From contig NZ_ACQA01000001.1 of assembly GCF_000182645.1 (NCBI RefSeq), positions 372,001-436,000 on the forward strand: a stretch of 64,000 nt of DNA, read 5' to 3'. The translations under genes were made by a program, and so were the position numbers. The notes beneath the pieces are model-generated. The model was not told the DNA's origin and did not search any database. It worked only from the letters and a program-made list of their open reading frames with translations. Positions 43,146 through 52,454 of this stretch are shown piece after piece. This DNA is from Brucella intermedia LMG 3301 (GTDB taxonomy: Bacteria > Pseudomonadota > Alphaproteobacteria > Rhizobiales > Rhizobiaceae). Numbering within the stretch: the first letter of the stretch is position 1; each line of letters opens with the position of its first letter.

Positions 43146-44174
43146 TCAGTCGCCACGCGGCCAGGTATCCGACAGCCGGTATCCACCGGGAAACGGATCG
43201 CTCGGATCGAGCATGAGCTGCGAGGTTCCTGTCACCCATGCGCGACCGGAAATAATGGGGCTGATGGCTGGCTTGCCACCAAGCTCAAGCGTCTTGTCGA
43301 GCCGACAATGAAACTCCGTACCCAGCACGGACTTGCCGATGAATTTCTCACCGACCTTCATTTGTCCCTTGGCGTGCAGCACGGCCATGCGCGCCGAGCA
43401 GCCCGTTCCGGTCGGGGAACGGTCGAGCTTGGCCGGGCGGATCGCAACGGTGTTCACGCCCGTCAGCACGTCGCCCTCCCGTGCTACCGGCTCGGTGATC
43501 TGGCAGAAGGAAATGTGGTTCCAGTCTTTTTCCGGGTGGCGGAAGCCCAGTTGTTCATTGGCAGCCTTGGTGATCCTGACGCCAATCTCGGCCAGTTCCC
43601 GCGCCTGGCCTGGCTCGATCTTCATGCCGATATGCGCCGCATCCACAATGACGAAACTGTCGCCGCCATAGGCGGTATCGACAGTGATCGTGCCCAGTCC
43701 TTCCACTTCCAACGATGCATCTAGTCGGTCGGCGAAAGATGGAACATTGCGCACGCTGATGCGCTCGGCCTTGCCATTGCGGCACTCCGCTTCCACCTCG
43801 ATAAGCCCACCTGGCGCTTCCAGCACCATTCGCGTCACCGGCTCCTCCATCGGGATGATGCCGCTGTCCAAAAGCACGGTCGAGACACAGATCGAGTTCG
43901 AACCGGACATCGGCGGCGTATCCGCAGGTTCCATGATGATGAAGCCCATCTGAGCGCGAGGATCTTTCGGCGGCACCAGCAGATTGACGTGGCGAAACAC
44001 CCCGCCGCGCGGTTCGTTGAGCACGAAATTGCGCAAGGTCTCGTCGCTGGCAATGAAGCGCGATTGTTCCCATACCGTTGCACCCGGAGGCGGGGCCACA
44101 CCGCCGACGATGACATCGCCGACTTCGCCCTCCGCATGACAGCCGACAATATGGATGACTTTGGTGCTGCGCAT
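43146..44174 (-). CDS. Trans-3-hydroxy-L-proline dehydratase (proline racemase family)
   Basis: 342 aa from the ATG at 44174 ([26 protein letters not shown]). Proline racemase superfamily proteins normally use two catalytic cysteines. Here the first position is Ser90 in [14 protein letters not shown] and the second is Cys259 in [19 protein letters not shown] Ser/Cys pair is characteristic of trans-3-hydroxyproline dehydratases, while 4-hydroxyproline epimerases and proline racemases have Cys/Cys. The predicted product is a pyrroline-2-carboxylate. No catabolic neighbours lie beside it, so the assignment rests on the residue pair. Confidence 0.75.
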   Translation of the reverse strand: MRSTKVIHIVGCHAEGEVGDVIVGGVAPPPGATVWEQSRFIASDETLRNFVLNEPRGGVFRHVNLLVPPKDPRAQMGFIIMEPADTPPMSGSNSICVSTVLLDSGIIPMEEPVTRMVLEAPGGLIEVEAECRNGKAERISVRNVPSFADRLDASLEVEGLGTITVDTAYGGDSFVIVDAAHIGMKIEPGQARELAEIGVRITKAANEQLGFRHPEKDWNHISFCQITEPVAREGDVLTGVNTVAIRPAKLDRSPTGTGCSARMAVLHAKGQMKVGEKFIGKSVLGTEFHCRLDKTLELGGKPAISPIISGRAWVTGTSQLMLDPSDPFPGGYRLSDTWPRGD

Positions 44175-44626
44175 GACGCCTCCTGCGATTAATGCAATCA
44201 TTCCTATCGGTTAGGCCATAAGCGTCAATCCTTTATCGGACAGGCAATGACGCTTTCGCGTCAGAATGAGGATTTGATTCCTCCATGTGTCCAGAGACGA
44301 AAAATCCATTTCGAGACGTGTTGCTTCTTTGAGCAAGTCTGATATCCATGTTGCTCTAATTTTGTGCAAATCGATGCGCAGCCCGCTTGGCTCCGGATCA
44401 GTTTCTGGAACATACACAACGTTCCCAATAGAAATTGAGCAACCCGAAAAGTTGGGGCGAAGTCGCTCTTGCAGCGACAAACGCCCTTAGCCGGCATGGG
44501 ACGGTCGATGATCGTATTTCCGCGCCTCTTCTCAGATTGACATGGTCTCTGATGTTCCGGGGCGTGGCCTCATTCAAATGGAACATCCGGCGGGTTGACG
44601 GCCCCGGATGCTTCGGGGAGCGGACT
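44175..44626. other. 452-bp intergenic region, no supported gene
   Basis: Between the dehydratase gene (-) and the MATE gene (+). A minus-strand 89-codon reading frame (44211-44480) starts at TTG with a poor ribosome site and has no family I recognise. A TTGACA at 44537-44542 has no well-placed -10. I see no further element. Confidence 0.4.
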
Positions 44627-46039
44627 ATGGACAGGACAAACAATGCGGGCTTTGAGCAGCCCCATGAATCCGGCACGCAACGCTGGGGCAGGGAGATGGT
44701 CGCGGCGCTGACACTCGGCTGGCCGCTGATCTTCACCAATCTTTCGCAGGCCGCGCTGACGGCGACCGATGTCATCTTTATCGGCCGTCTCGGAGCGGAC
44801 ACGCTCGCCTCGGCTTTGCTGGCGACGAGCTTCTATCATACGCTGATGATCTTCTCGATGGGGCTTGTCTCGGCGGTGATGCCTATGATCGCCATTGCGC
44901 TTGGCAAGAACCGCCATTCGGTGCGTGATGTGCGCCGCACCGTTCGTCAGGGTTTCTGGACCGCAATCATGATCGCGGTCCCGGTCTGGGTCGTGCTCTG
45001 GCATTGCGAGGAAATTTTCCTGTTTCTCGGCCAGCGTCCGGACATCGCCGCCCGCTCGACGGATTTCATGCACACGCTGCAATGGGCGCTGTTGCCTTAT
45101 CTGGGCTATATCGTGCTGCGCTCATTTTTTGCGGCGATGGAAAAGCCGATGTGGACGCTGCTCATTGCAGCCCTTGCGATCGGTTTCAACGCGCTTGCCG
45201 GCTGGACGCTGATTTTCGGCCATTTCGGCTTCCCGCGCATGGAATTGCATGGCGCCGGTATCGCCACCACGGCATCAAGCACGATGATGTTCCTCGGACT
45301 TGCCTTCATCACCCTGCGCCATCGCCGTTTCCGCCGCTATCACCTGTTCGGCCGTTTCTGGCGTCCCGACTGGGCGCGCCTGCTTGAACTGTGGCGTATC
45401 GGCATTCCAATGGCGCTCACTTTCGTGTTCGAGACCTCCATCTTCTATGCCGCGGTGGTCATGATGGGCCGCATCGGCCCGACGGCCATGGCGGCTCACG
45501 CCGTGGCGATCCAGATCGCATCGCTCAGTTTCATGGTGCCGCTCGGTTTCGGACAGGTGGCAACCGTGCGTGTGGGCCGTGCTTATGGCGCCGGCCACCC
45601 CAAGGCGATTGCCTATGCGGGCTGGAGTGCCTACGCGCTCGGTGTGGGCTTCATGGCGGTGATGGGGCTGCTTATGGTGCTCATCCCTCGCTTGTTCATC
45701 GGCGTCTTCCTTGATCTGCACGACCCGCAGAACCTGCCGGTGATGGAACTGGCCGTGACTTTCTTGGCGCTGGCCGCACTCTTCCAGATCGTTGACGGCG
45801 CACAAGCCGTTGCAGCAGGCATGTTGCGCGGCCTGCGGGATACCCGCGTGCCGATGTTCCTGGCTCTGTTTGGCTATTGGGGCGTGGGCTTGCCGCTCGG
45901 CGCATTGCTTGCGTTCAAGTTCGAGCTTGGCGGTGTCGGTATCTGGCTCGGTCTTGCCGCGGGTCTCGGCATTGTGGCAGTGTTAATGACACTGCGATGG
46001 CGCAGGCATCTTGCACATGTTTCGGCTCACCCTGCCTGA
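44627..46039 (+). CDS. MATE-family efflux transporter (NorM-like)
   Basis: 470 aa from the ATG at 44627 (MDRTNNAGFE), with GGGGAGC about 6 nt upstream; an ORF extension to 44435 is not needed. Twelve membrane helices. NorM-type features: LGWPLIFTNLSQAALTATDVIFIGRLGADTLASALLATSFYHTL, PMIAIALGKNRHSVRDVRRTVRQGFW, MAAHAVAIQIASLSFMVPLGFGQVATVRVGRAYGAG. Probably uses Na+ or H+ to export cationic compounds. A strong shared terminator follows, 13 bp after the stop. Confidence 0.9.
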   Translation: MDRTNNAGFEQPHESGTQRWGREMVAALTLGWPLIFTNLSQAALTATDVIFIGRLGADTLASALLATSFYHTLMIFSMGLVSAVMPMIAIALGKNRHSVRDVRRTVRQGFWTAIMIAVPVWVVLWHCEEIFLFLGQRPDIAARSTDFMHTLQWALLPYLGYIVLRSFFAAMEKPMWTLLIAALAIGFNALAGWTLIFGHFGFPRMELHGAGIATTASSTMMFLGLAFITLRHRRFRRYHLFGRFWRPDWARLLELWRIGIPMALTFVFETSIFYAAVVMMGRIGPTAMAAHAVAIQIASLSFMVPLGFGQVATVRVGRAYGAGHPKAIAYAGWSAYALGVGFMAVMGLLMVLIPRLFIGVFLDLHDPQNLPVMELAVTFLALAALFQIVDGAQAVAAGMLRGLRDTRVPMFLALFGYWGVGLPLGALLAFKFELGGVGIWLGLAAGLGIVAVLMTLRWRRHLAHVSAHPA

Positions 46040-46052
46040 GCGCTCCAATAAA

Positions 46053-46083
46053 AAAGCCATACGCCCGGCGGGCGTATGGCTTT
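46053..46083. terminator. Bidirectional terminator between MATE and IalB-like genes
   Basis: 14-bp stem AAAGCCATACGCCC / GGGCGTATGGCTTT with a 3-nt loop, A-rich before and T after; between convergent genes. Confidence 0.88.
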
Positions 46084-46102
46084 GACGATCTGATCCTGCG
46101 AC

Positions 46103-46621
46103 TTACTTCGTCAGCGCAATGATGCGGTCGAGTGCAGCGCCGAAGCCTTTCAGCGAAACCTTGAAGGCAACCGGCTGGCTTGGGCTCAGGGCTGTCGTGG
46201 TGACGTTGATATTGGTGCCGGCCTTGAGGGCGGCAACCTGCTTGGCGTCGAAGCTTACTGGAGCCAGGCAACCCTGCGGCAGGCAGGTGGAGAAAGCGAG
46301 ATTCGGTGCGGCTGCGTCATCGATCTTGAGGGCCGCGCCCTTGGCGAGATCAAGGCCGAACGGCATCAGCAGGACGCCTTCAACCTTGCCCGCGACATTG
46401 CGCAGTTCCGCCGTCAGAACGCGCTGGCCGGTCTGCGTGCTGCTCTGCTCCTGACGCATCACGCAGATGCTGGTGTCTTTCTGGTTCTGACAGGAAACAG
46501 TCCAGTCCTCATAGGTTTCCTGCAGATTGCTGGCGCCGCCCGGAAGCGGGGCAGCAAAGGACGAAGCGCCTGAAATGGTTGCGAGCGTGAATGCAAGACC
46601 GATTACACGATAGATTTTCAT
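46103..46621 (-). CDS. Invasion-associated locus B (IalB) family protein
   Basis: 172 aa from the ATG at 46621 ([29 protein letters not shown]), with a Sec signal peptide cleaved near FAA. Core IalB pattern: [45 protein letters not shown], and [26 protein letters not shown], with paired cysteines. The family is named after Bartonella IalB, linked to erythrocyte invasion, but most members are periplasmic proteins of unknown function in free-living and host-associated alphaproteobacteria. The longer ORF to 46699 lacks a signal peptide. Confidence 0.88.
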   Translation of the reverse strand: MKIYRVIGLAFTLATISGASSFAAPLPGGASNLQETYEDWTVSCQNQKDTSICVMRQEQSSTQTGQRVLTAELRNVAGKVEGVLLMPFGLDLAKGAALKIDDAAAPNLAFSTCLPQGCLAPVSFDAKQVAALKAGTNINVTTTALSPSQPVAFKVSLKGFGAALDRIIALTK

Positions 46622-46889
46622 AAATAGATTCTCTCTGAAATGAATGGCTCCCGGAGCCGTATACTCCGAGACAGTGTTCAAGAAAATGATATTGAGCATA
46701 AAATATTCGCCTCATCAACTGCGATCGTTGTTTGTATTTTAGTTATATAAATAGCTATCAATATATTGCTTCTTGTGCGGTTGCGTCTCTTCCGGCGCGA
46801 GGTTTTTCCCCGCGCCCCTTTTCCTCGCAAGGCGGGAACTTTAAAGTCATCGGCTGAAAGGTCGGCCTGGGGTGCCGGGAGGAGAGAAC

Positions 46890-48269
46890 GTGACGCTACG
46901 CTACCAGATCGTTGCACTGGCGATTGTGCCGCTCATCGTGGCCATATTGACGGTCACGGCCTTTATTACCTGGCAATCGGCCAATCTGGTGCAGAGCAGC
47001 ATCGCCACTTTCGAGAAGAATATGCTGAAAGCCAAGGAGACCGAGCTTCTCAATCTCACCAATCTGGCCCTTTCCTCCATACAGCAGATTTACGACGAGG
47101 CCGGTCCCGACGATACCGCGGCCATGGAAAAGGTGCGCGAGATACTGACCTCGCTCGATTATGGTCGCGACGGTTATTTCTTCGTCTATGATTATGACGG
47201 CAATAATGTCGTTCATCCGCGCCAGACCTTCCGCCCGGGCCACAACTGGCTCGACCTCGTCGATCCGGACGGGGATCGCGTCATCGCCAATCTGATCGGC
47301 AAGGCCAAGGAGGGTGGCGGGCTGCACCAGTATAAGTGGGAAAAGCCGTCGAGCGGCGAAATGGCCGACAAGCTTTCCTTCGCGGTCGGTCTGGATAAAT
47401 GGAAATGGATGCTGGGAACGGGTGTCTATCTCGATGACGTCTATGTGCAGACTGCCGCCGCTAATGCGGATTTTCGCGCCAATATCCGCACGACCTTCCT
47501 CATCGTCAGCCTGATCGCCGTTCCGGCTGTGATGCTCGTCTTCGCGACCTGCATGCTGCTCAACCTGCGTGAGCGGCGCATGGCGGATACCAAGCTGAAG
47601 GAACTGGCGCAGCGCATCATCGATACGCAGGAGGAGGAACGGGCGCGACTGGCGCGGGAGCTTCACGACGGCATTTCCCAAAATCTCGTCGGCGTCCGCT
47701 ACGCCATCGACCTTGCGAGCCGTCAGGTGAGAATGGGCAGCGGGGGTGCGCCGCTTGCAATCGAAAAGGCATCGGACGCGCTCAACGGCGCAATCAAGGA
47801 AGTGCGGCGGCTTTCGCATGATCTGCGTCCGCGCATTCTGGACGATCTTGGCCTGACCGTCGCGCTCAAGGCCCTGTGTGAGCATTTCTCTGAACGGACC
47901 GGCATTGAAACCCGACTGGAAGCGAGCGGGTTGAGCGAGACGCTGAAGCCGGAGGCAAGCACTGCGCTTTATCGTGTCGTGCAGGAGGCGCTCACCAATG
48001 TGGAGCGTCATTCCGGCGCGAGCCGCGTGAACATCCGTCTCTGGGAAGCCGGTGGCAAGGTGACGATGACGGTTGCCGATGATGGTAATGGTTTCACCGC
48101 GCGTGATTTGAAGGACCCGCTTTCCGGACTTGGCCTGCGAAATATGCAGGAACGGATGGCACATTTCGGCGGGGTGCTCTTGGTTGAAACCAGTGCAGAT
48201 GGTACGCAACTGACCGCGCGCCTGCCGCAGTCGGCAACAGAAAGAAAGCGGGAACCGGAAGTCGCATGA
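46890..48269 (+). CDS. Cache-domain sensor histidine kinase (NarL-partner type)
   Basis: 459 aa from the GTG at 46890, behind GGGAGGAGAG. Membrane helix 1 at 7-28, a periplasmic single-Cache domain (about 30-190; SLDYGRDGYFFVYDYDGNNVVHPRQTFRPGHNWLDL), helix 2 at 200-222. Cytoplasmic part: dimerisation/phosphotransfer domain with His259 in RELHDGISQNLVGVRYAIDLA (HisKA_3 type), then HATPase (VADDGNGF, GLGLRNMQERMAHFGG). It overlaps the response-regulator gene by 4 bp (ATGA) and lies upstream of the TRAP operon. Cache domains often sense small organic acids. Confidence 0.9.
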   Translation: MTLRYQIVALAIVPLIVAILTVTAFITWQSANLVQSSIATFEKNMLKAKETELLNLTNLALSSIQQIYDEAGPDDTAAMEKVREILTSLDYGRDGYFFVYDYDGNNVVHPRQTFRPGHNWLDLVDPDGDRVIANLIGKAKEGGGLHQYKWEKPSSGEMADKLSFAVGLDKWKWMLGTGVYLDDVYVQTAAANADFRANIRTTFLIVSLIAVPAVMLVFATCMLLNLRERRMADTKLKELAQRIIDTQEEERARLARELHDGISQNLVGVRYAIDLASRQVRMGSGGAPLAIEKASDALNGAIKEVRRLSHDLRPRILDDLGLTVALKALCEHFSERTGIETRLEASGLSETLKPEASTALYRVVQEALTNVERHSGASRVNIRLWEAGGKVTMTVADDGNGFTARDLKDPLSGLGLRNMQERMAHFGGVLLVETSADGTQLTARLPQSATERKREPEVA

Positions 48270-48907
48270 CGAATGAATGCAAGATTCGCGTATTGCTCGT
48301 GGACAACCACCCGCTGGTGCTGGACGGTTTGCGGGCTGTACTCGAAACCTATGACGATATCGATGTGGCTGGCGCGGCTTCCAATGCGCGGGCCGCTCTC
48401 GAACTGGCGCTTGCCGTCAACCCCGATGTAGTCCTGATGGATATCAATATGCCACTTCTCAACGGTATCGACGCCATCGAACTGTTCAAGAAGCAGTTTC
48501 CCGGCATCCGTATCCTCATGCTGTCCATGCACGACAGCCGCGAATATATCTCGACCTCGATCATGCGTGGGGCTTCGGGATATGTCTTGAAGGACGTGTC
48601 CACGGCAGAAATCGTGGCCGCCATTCATGCGGTCGCGTCAGGCGGAACCTATTTCTCGTCCGGCGTTTCGGAAGCGCTGCTCGACAGCGGCGAGAGGAAG
48701 TCGGAAGGTTTGTCCGTTCGCGAAAACGACGTGCTGGTGCTGGTGGCCGAAGGCGGAAGCAATCGCGAGATTGCAATCAGGCTCGGCATTTCGGAAGCAA
48801 CCGTTGAAACCCACCGCAAGAACATCAAGAAGAAGCTTGGAATTGCCAGCACGGCGGGGCTTACGCGCTACGCCATAGAAAACCGGTTGCGCCTGTCTTC
48901 GCCATAA
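48266..48907 (+). CDS. NarL/LuxR-type response regulator
   Basis: 213 aa. Receiver 1-120 with Asp59 in VVLMDINMP and DNHPL near residue 14; LuxR HTH about 150-205 (LSVRENDVLVLVAEGGSNREIAIRLGISEATVETHRKNIKKKLG). Translationally coupled to the kinase gene. A NarL-like 7-2-7 site lies 33 bp downstream of its stop, and the TRAP operon starts 151 bp downstream, so this pair probably induces the transporter. Confidence 0.92.
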   Translation: MTNECKIRVLLVDNHPLVLDGLRAVLETYDDIDVAGAASNARAALELALAVNPDVVLMDINMPLLNGIDAIELFKKQFPGIRILMLSMHDSREYISTSIMRGASGYVLKDVSTAEIVAAIHAVASGGTYFSSGVSEALLDSGERKSEGLSVRENDVLVLVAEGGSNREIAIRLGISEATVETHRKNIKKKLGIASTAGLTRYAIENRLRLSSP

Positions 48908-48939
48908 CCGGCATCGGCCACTGACTGCTGATTTCGCCT

Positions 48940-48955
48940 TACCCACTAATGGGTA
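48940..48955 (+). promoter_or_regulatory. NarL-like 7-2-7 operator before TRAP operon
   Basis: TACCCAC-TA-ATGGGTA (48940-48955): two heptamers in inverted arrangement with a 2-bp gap. NarL/NarP heptamers are TACYYMT; one half here (ATGGGTA, reverse TACCCAT) matches fully, the other differs at its last base. It sits between a NarL-type regulator gene and the transporter genes it probably controls. Confidence 0.65.
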
Positions 48956-49058
48956 GTCCTTTGTTCCTTAGAACATTCGTCCGCTTGCGAGGCGGATTCG
49001 CCGGTCCTATCATCCGCCCCAAAACCGCTTGAGGAGGCGGAACAGAAGGGGAGGAGCG

Positions 49059-49607
49059 ATGTCAGTCTTGCTGGCGTTGTCGCGCGCTATCGACGCGGCC
49101 AATAATATCATCGGAAAATCCGTATCGTGGCTCATACTGGTGGCCGTGCTCATCAGTGCCATCAACGCGGTTTCGCGCAAGCTGTTCAATGTCAGTTCGA
49201 ATGCATGGCTGGAAGCGCAATGGTATCTGTTCTCGGCGGTCTTCCTGATCGCAGCCGGATATACGCTCTTGCACAGCGAGCATGTGAAGGTCGATCTTCT
49301 TTACAGCCGCTATTCGCGACGGACACAGCTTCTGGTCGAAATTTTCGGTACGATCTTTTTCCTCCTGCCTTTCTGCCTCATCACGATTTACCTCTCCTGG
49401 CCCATCGTGGAAGCAAAGATCGCCAGCGGCGAGACTTCCAACAATACCGGGGGGCTGGTTCTCTGGCCGGTCTGGGTGCTGATCCCCATCGGCTTCGGCC
49501 TGCTTGCATTGCAGGGAATCTCCGAACTCATCAAGCGCATCGCAATCCTTCAAGGGCGCATACCGGACACGGTCGCCATTGAAGATGCGGAAGCCCAGGC
49601 GCTCTGA
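49059..49607 (+). CDS. dctQ: TRAP transporter small permease (DctQ)
   Basis: 182 aa from the ATG at 49059 (GGGGAGGAG upstream). Four membrane helices; WLEAQWYLFSAVFLIAAGYTLLHSEHVKVDLLYSRYS is the DctQ signature region. Forms the small membrane subunit of a TRAP uptake system with DctM. It is followed by dctM 11 bp later. The binding protein downstream resembles TakP, so organic 2-oxo acids are a reasonable substrate guess. Confidence 0.92.
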   Translation: MSVLLALSRAIDAANNIIGKSVSWLILVAVLISAINAVSRKLFNVSSNAWLEAQWYLFSAVFLIAAGYTLLHSEHVKVDLLYSRYSRRTQLLVEIFGTIFFLLPFCLITIYLSWPIVEAKIASGETSNNTGGLVLWPVWVLIPIGFGLLALQGISELIKRIAILQGRIPDTVAIEDAEAQAL

Positions 49608-49618
49608 GGGGAACGGAC

Positions 49619-51187
49619 ATGATTGCTTTTATTGCGGAAAATCTCGCCCCGCTGATGTTCCTGTCGCTGGTGGTCGTGCTTTTGCTCGGCTATCCGGTTG
49701 CCTTCGCGCTGGCTTTCGTCGGTTTCGCCTTCGGTTTCGTCGGCATCGAAATGGGCCTGCTGCCGGTCAATCTGTTCGGGGCCATACCGGACCGCATCTT
49801 CGGGCAGATGTCGAACGAGACATTGCTTGCCATTCCCTTCTTCACCTTCATGGGGCTGATACTGGAGCGAAGCGGCATGGCGGAAGAACTGCTCGATACC
49901 ATCGGGCAGCTTTTCGGTCCGGTGCGCGGCGGTCTCGCCTTTGCCGTTATCGTCGTTGGCGCGCTTCTGGCGGCAACGACCGGCGTGGTTGCCGCCTCGG
50001 TCATTTCCATGGGGCTGATTTCGCTCCCGATCATGCTGCGCTACGGCTATGATCGCAAAGTGGCGAGCGGCACGATTGCCGCCTCCGGCACGCTGGCACA
50101 GATCATTCCGCCAAGCCTCGTTCTGATCGTTCTGGCCGATCAGTTGGGCCGTTCGGTCGGCGATATGTACAAGGGCGCGCTGGTCCCCGGCCTGCTGCTC
50201 GTCGGCTTCTACTGCGCCTTCATCATCGGCATGGCTATCTTGCGGCCCGATTCGGTGCCCGCGCTGCCGCCGCAGGCCCGCACCCTGAAAGGCTGGAGGC
50301 TGCTGCAGCGTGTGGTGATCTCGCTCGTCCCGCCGCTGGTGCTGATCTTCCTGGTGCTGGGAACGATCTTCATCGGTGTTGCAACGCCAACGGAAGGCGG
50401 CGCCATGGGCGCGGTCGGCGCGCTCTTTCTGGCCATCATCAACCGCCGCCTCAACATGACGATGCTGAAATCGGCGCTTTATGCCACGGCGAAACTGTCT
50501 TCCTTCGTCATTTTCATTCTGCTCGGCGCCCGCGTGTTTTCGCTCACCTTCTATGGCGTCAACGGACACATATGGGTCGAGCATCTGATGACGTCCATTC
50601 CCGGCGGCGAGATCGGCTTCCTGATTGTCGCTAACATACTGGTGTTCTTCCTGGCCTTCTTCCTCGATTATTTCGAGCTGGCCTTCATCATCATCCCGCT
50701 TCTGGCGCCAGTCGCCGACAGCCTCGGCATCGACCTGGTCTGGTTCGGCGTCATGCTGGCGGTCAACATGCAGACATCGTTCATGCATCCGCCGTTCGGC
50801 TTCTCGCTCTTCTATCTGCGTTCGGTAGCGCCATCGCGTCCCTACAAGGATAAGGTAACGGGTGCGACCATCCAGCCGGTGACGTCAGGTCAGATCTATA
50901 TGGGATCGATCCCGTTCCTCTTAATCCAGCTTGTCATGGTCGGCATCATCATCGCCTTCCCGGGCATCGTGACCCACTACAAGAGCGGCCATCCGCAGGC
51001 CGATCCTGCGTCAATCCAGATCAATGTGCCGATGCCCGATGCTGGCGGCGGCAATCCGTTCGGCGCGGCTCCGCCGCCTTTTGGAGCGCCCGCGCCATCG
51101 AACGAACCCTTGCCCGCACCGTCATTCGGCTCGCCGCAGCCGAGCTTCGGGCAGGACAAGGACCAACAGCAAAAGCCTGCTCAATGA
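49619..51187 (+). CDS. dctM: TRAP transporter large permease (DctM)
   Basis: 522 aa, about 12-13 membrane helices, sodium-coupled translocation subunit. Family motifs: GYPVAFALAFVGFAFGFVG, NETLLAIPFFTFMGLILERSGMAEELLDTI, LLAATTGVVAASVISMGLISLPIMLRYGYDRKVASGTIAASGTLAQIIPPSLVLIVL. The C-terminus is extended by about 50 residues rich in Pro, Gly and Gln (NPFGAAPPPFGAPAPSNE), unusual for DctM. The stop codon lies inside the intercistronic hairpin at 51175-51210. Confidence 0.93.
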   Translation: MIAFIAENLAPLMFLSLVVVLLLGYPVAFALAFVGFAFGFVGIEMGLLPVNLFGAIPDRIFGQMSNETLLAIPFFTFMGLILERSGMAEELLDTIGQLFGPVRGGLAFAVIVVGALLAATTGVVAASVISMGLISLPIMLRYGYDRKVASGTIAASGTLAQIIPPSLVLIVLADQLGRSVGDMYKGALVPGLLLVGFYCAFIIGMAILRPDSVPALPPQARTLKGWRLLQRVVISLVPPLVLIFLVLGTIFIGVATPTEGGAMGAVGALFLAIINRRLNMTMLKSALYATAKLSSFVIFILLGARVFSLTFYGVNGHIWVEHLMTSIPGGEIGFLIVANILVFFLAFFLDYFELAFIIIPLLAPVADSLGIDLVWFGVMLAVNMQTSFMHPPFGFSLFYLRSVAPSRPYKDKVTGATIQPVTSGQIYMGSIPFLLIQLVMVGIIIAFPGIVTHYKSGHPQADPASIQINVPMPDAGGGNPFGAAPPPFGAPAPSNEPLPAPSFGSPQPSFGQDKDQQQKPAQ

Positions 51188-51210
51188 GGGGAAACGAGCA
51201 TTGAGCAGGC
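51175..51210 (+). promoter_or_regulatory. Intercistronic hairpin between dctM and dctP
   Basis: Perfect 12-bp stem GCCTGCTCAATG (51175-51186) / CATTGAGCAGGC (51199-51210) with a 12-nt loop. It covers the dctM stop and ends 34 bp before the dctP start. No T tract follows. Such hairpins usually protect an upstream mRNA end or partly stop transcription, setting subunit ratios. Confidence 0.65.
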
Positions 51211-51244
51211 CCAATAAAACCAGAACAATCTTTGGAGGAGACAC

Positions 51245-52363
51245 ATGAAACAGGATTTGAGCCGTCGTACATTTCTGACCAAGGGTGCAGCAATCGGCGC
51301 TGCCGCCGCAACGAGCGGAGCCGCACTCGCAACTCCTGCAATCGCGCAGGAATTGCCGACGCTGCGCTGGCGTCTGACTTCGGGCTTTCCGAACAATCTG
51401 GATACCATCTATGGCGGCGCGGTCTTCATGGCGAATGCCGTGTCGAAGATGACCGACGGCAAGTTCCAGATTCAGGTCTTCCAGGCTGGTGAAATCGTGC
51501 CGGGCCCGCAGGCCATCGATGCGGTTCAGGCCAATACCGTCGAAATGGCGCATACCTGCGGCTATTACTTCACCGGCAAGAACCCGGCCTTTGCCATCGG
51601 CACGGCCATCCCCTTCGGCATGAATACGCGCCTGCAGAACGCATGGCTCTATCACGGCGGCGGCAACGAGCTTTATAATGCCTTCCTCGCCGATTACGGC
51701 ATCGTTGGCATTGTCGGGGGCAACACCGCCGCGCAGATGGGCGGCTGGTACCGCAAGGAAATCAAGAGCCTTGAGGATCTCAAGGGCCTGAAGATGCGCA
51801 TCGCCGGTGTTGCCGGTGAGGTCATGTCGCGGCTCGGCGTCGTTCCGCAGCAGCTTCCGGGCGGCGACATCTATCCGTCGCTGGAGCGTGGCACGATCGA
51901 CGCCGCCGAATGGGTCGGCCCCTATGACGACGAGAAGCTCGGCTTTTACCAGATCGCGCCTTACTATTATTACCCGGCCTTCTGGGAAGGTGGTGCTTCG
52001 GTGCACTTCTTCATCAACAAGCAGCAATATGAAAGCCTGCCTGAGGCCTACAAGGTTGCGCTCAATACGGCTGCCGAAGCCGCGACCCAGAATATGATCG
52101 CGCTTTACGACGTGAAAAACACCGCTGCGATCCGATCGCTGGTGTCCAAGGGCGTAAAGCTTCAGCCATTGCCGCGTGACGTTCTGGATGCTGCCTACAA
52201 GGTCGCCTTCGAACTCTACGCGGAATACAACGAAAAGAATCCGGCATGGGCGAAGATCTATCCGTCGTGGAAGAAATTCCGTGACGAAGGTTTCGAATGG
52301 TTCCGCGTCGCTGAATATACCTATGACAGCTATGTCTATGCGCAGCAGGCGGCAGGCAAGTAG
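51245..52363 (+). CDS. dctP: TRAP transporter substrate-binding protein (TakP-like)
   Basis: 372 aa. Tat-type signal LSRRTFLTKGAAIGAAAATSG with cleavage near AIAQE. Mature protein: LRWRLTSGFPNNLDTIYGGAVFMANAVSKMTDGKFQIQVF, EMAHTCGYYFTGKNPAFAIGTAIPFGM, and YPSLERGTIDAAEWVGPYDDEKLGFYQIAPYYYYPAFWEGGASVHFFINK, close to TakP, which binds 2-oxo acids. A strong GGAGGAG precedes the ATG at 51245. Third gene of the dctQ-dctM-dctP unit, separated from dctM by a stable hairpin. Confidence 0.92.
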   Translation: MKQDLSRRTFLTKGAAIGAAAATSGAALATPAIAQELPTLRWRLTSGFPNNLDTIYGGAVFMANAVSKMTDGKFQIQVFQAGEIVPGPQAIDAVQANTVEMAHTCGYYFTGKNPAFAIGTAIPFGMNTRLQNAWLYHGGGNELYNAFLADYGIVGIVGGNTAAQMGGWYRKEIKSLEDLKGLKMRIAGVAGEVMSRLGVVPQQLPGGDIYPSLERGTIDAAEWVGPYDDEKLGFYQIAPYYYYPAFWEGGASVHFFINKQQYESLPEAYKVALNTAAEAATQNMIALYDVKNTAAIRSLVSKGVKLQPLPRDVLDAAYKVAFELYAEYNEKNPAWAKIYPSWKKFRDEGFEWFRVAEYTYDSYVYAQQAAGK

Positions 52364-52430
52364 CCGCTGACGGAGGTGGGCGCCGATCCAGTCGACCGGA
52401 TCGAAGCGCGCGCCAGATGCAGATGCTTGT

Positions 52431-52454
52431 AAACGGGGCCTTCGGGCCCCGTTT
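52431..52454 (+). terminator. Rho-independent terminator of the TRAP operon
   Basis: AAACGGGGCC / GGCCCCGTTT with TTCG loop and TTTTG after; 67 bp downstream of the dctP stop. Confidence 0.85.

Noticed and set aside
44211..44480. Minus-strand 89-codon reading frame in an intergenic gap
   Set aside because: TTG start with poorly spaced ribosome site, no recognisable motif and no neighbour that explains it.
46896..48209. Long minus-strand frame (437 codons) opposite the Cache kinase
   Set aside because: Shadow of the kinase gene; no family signal or ribosome site.
49550..50788. Minus-strand frame (412 codons) opposite dctM
   Set aside because: Composition rich in Asp, Gln, His and Arg, as expected of an antisense shadow of a membrane protein gene.
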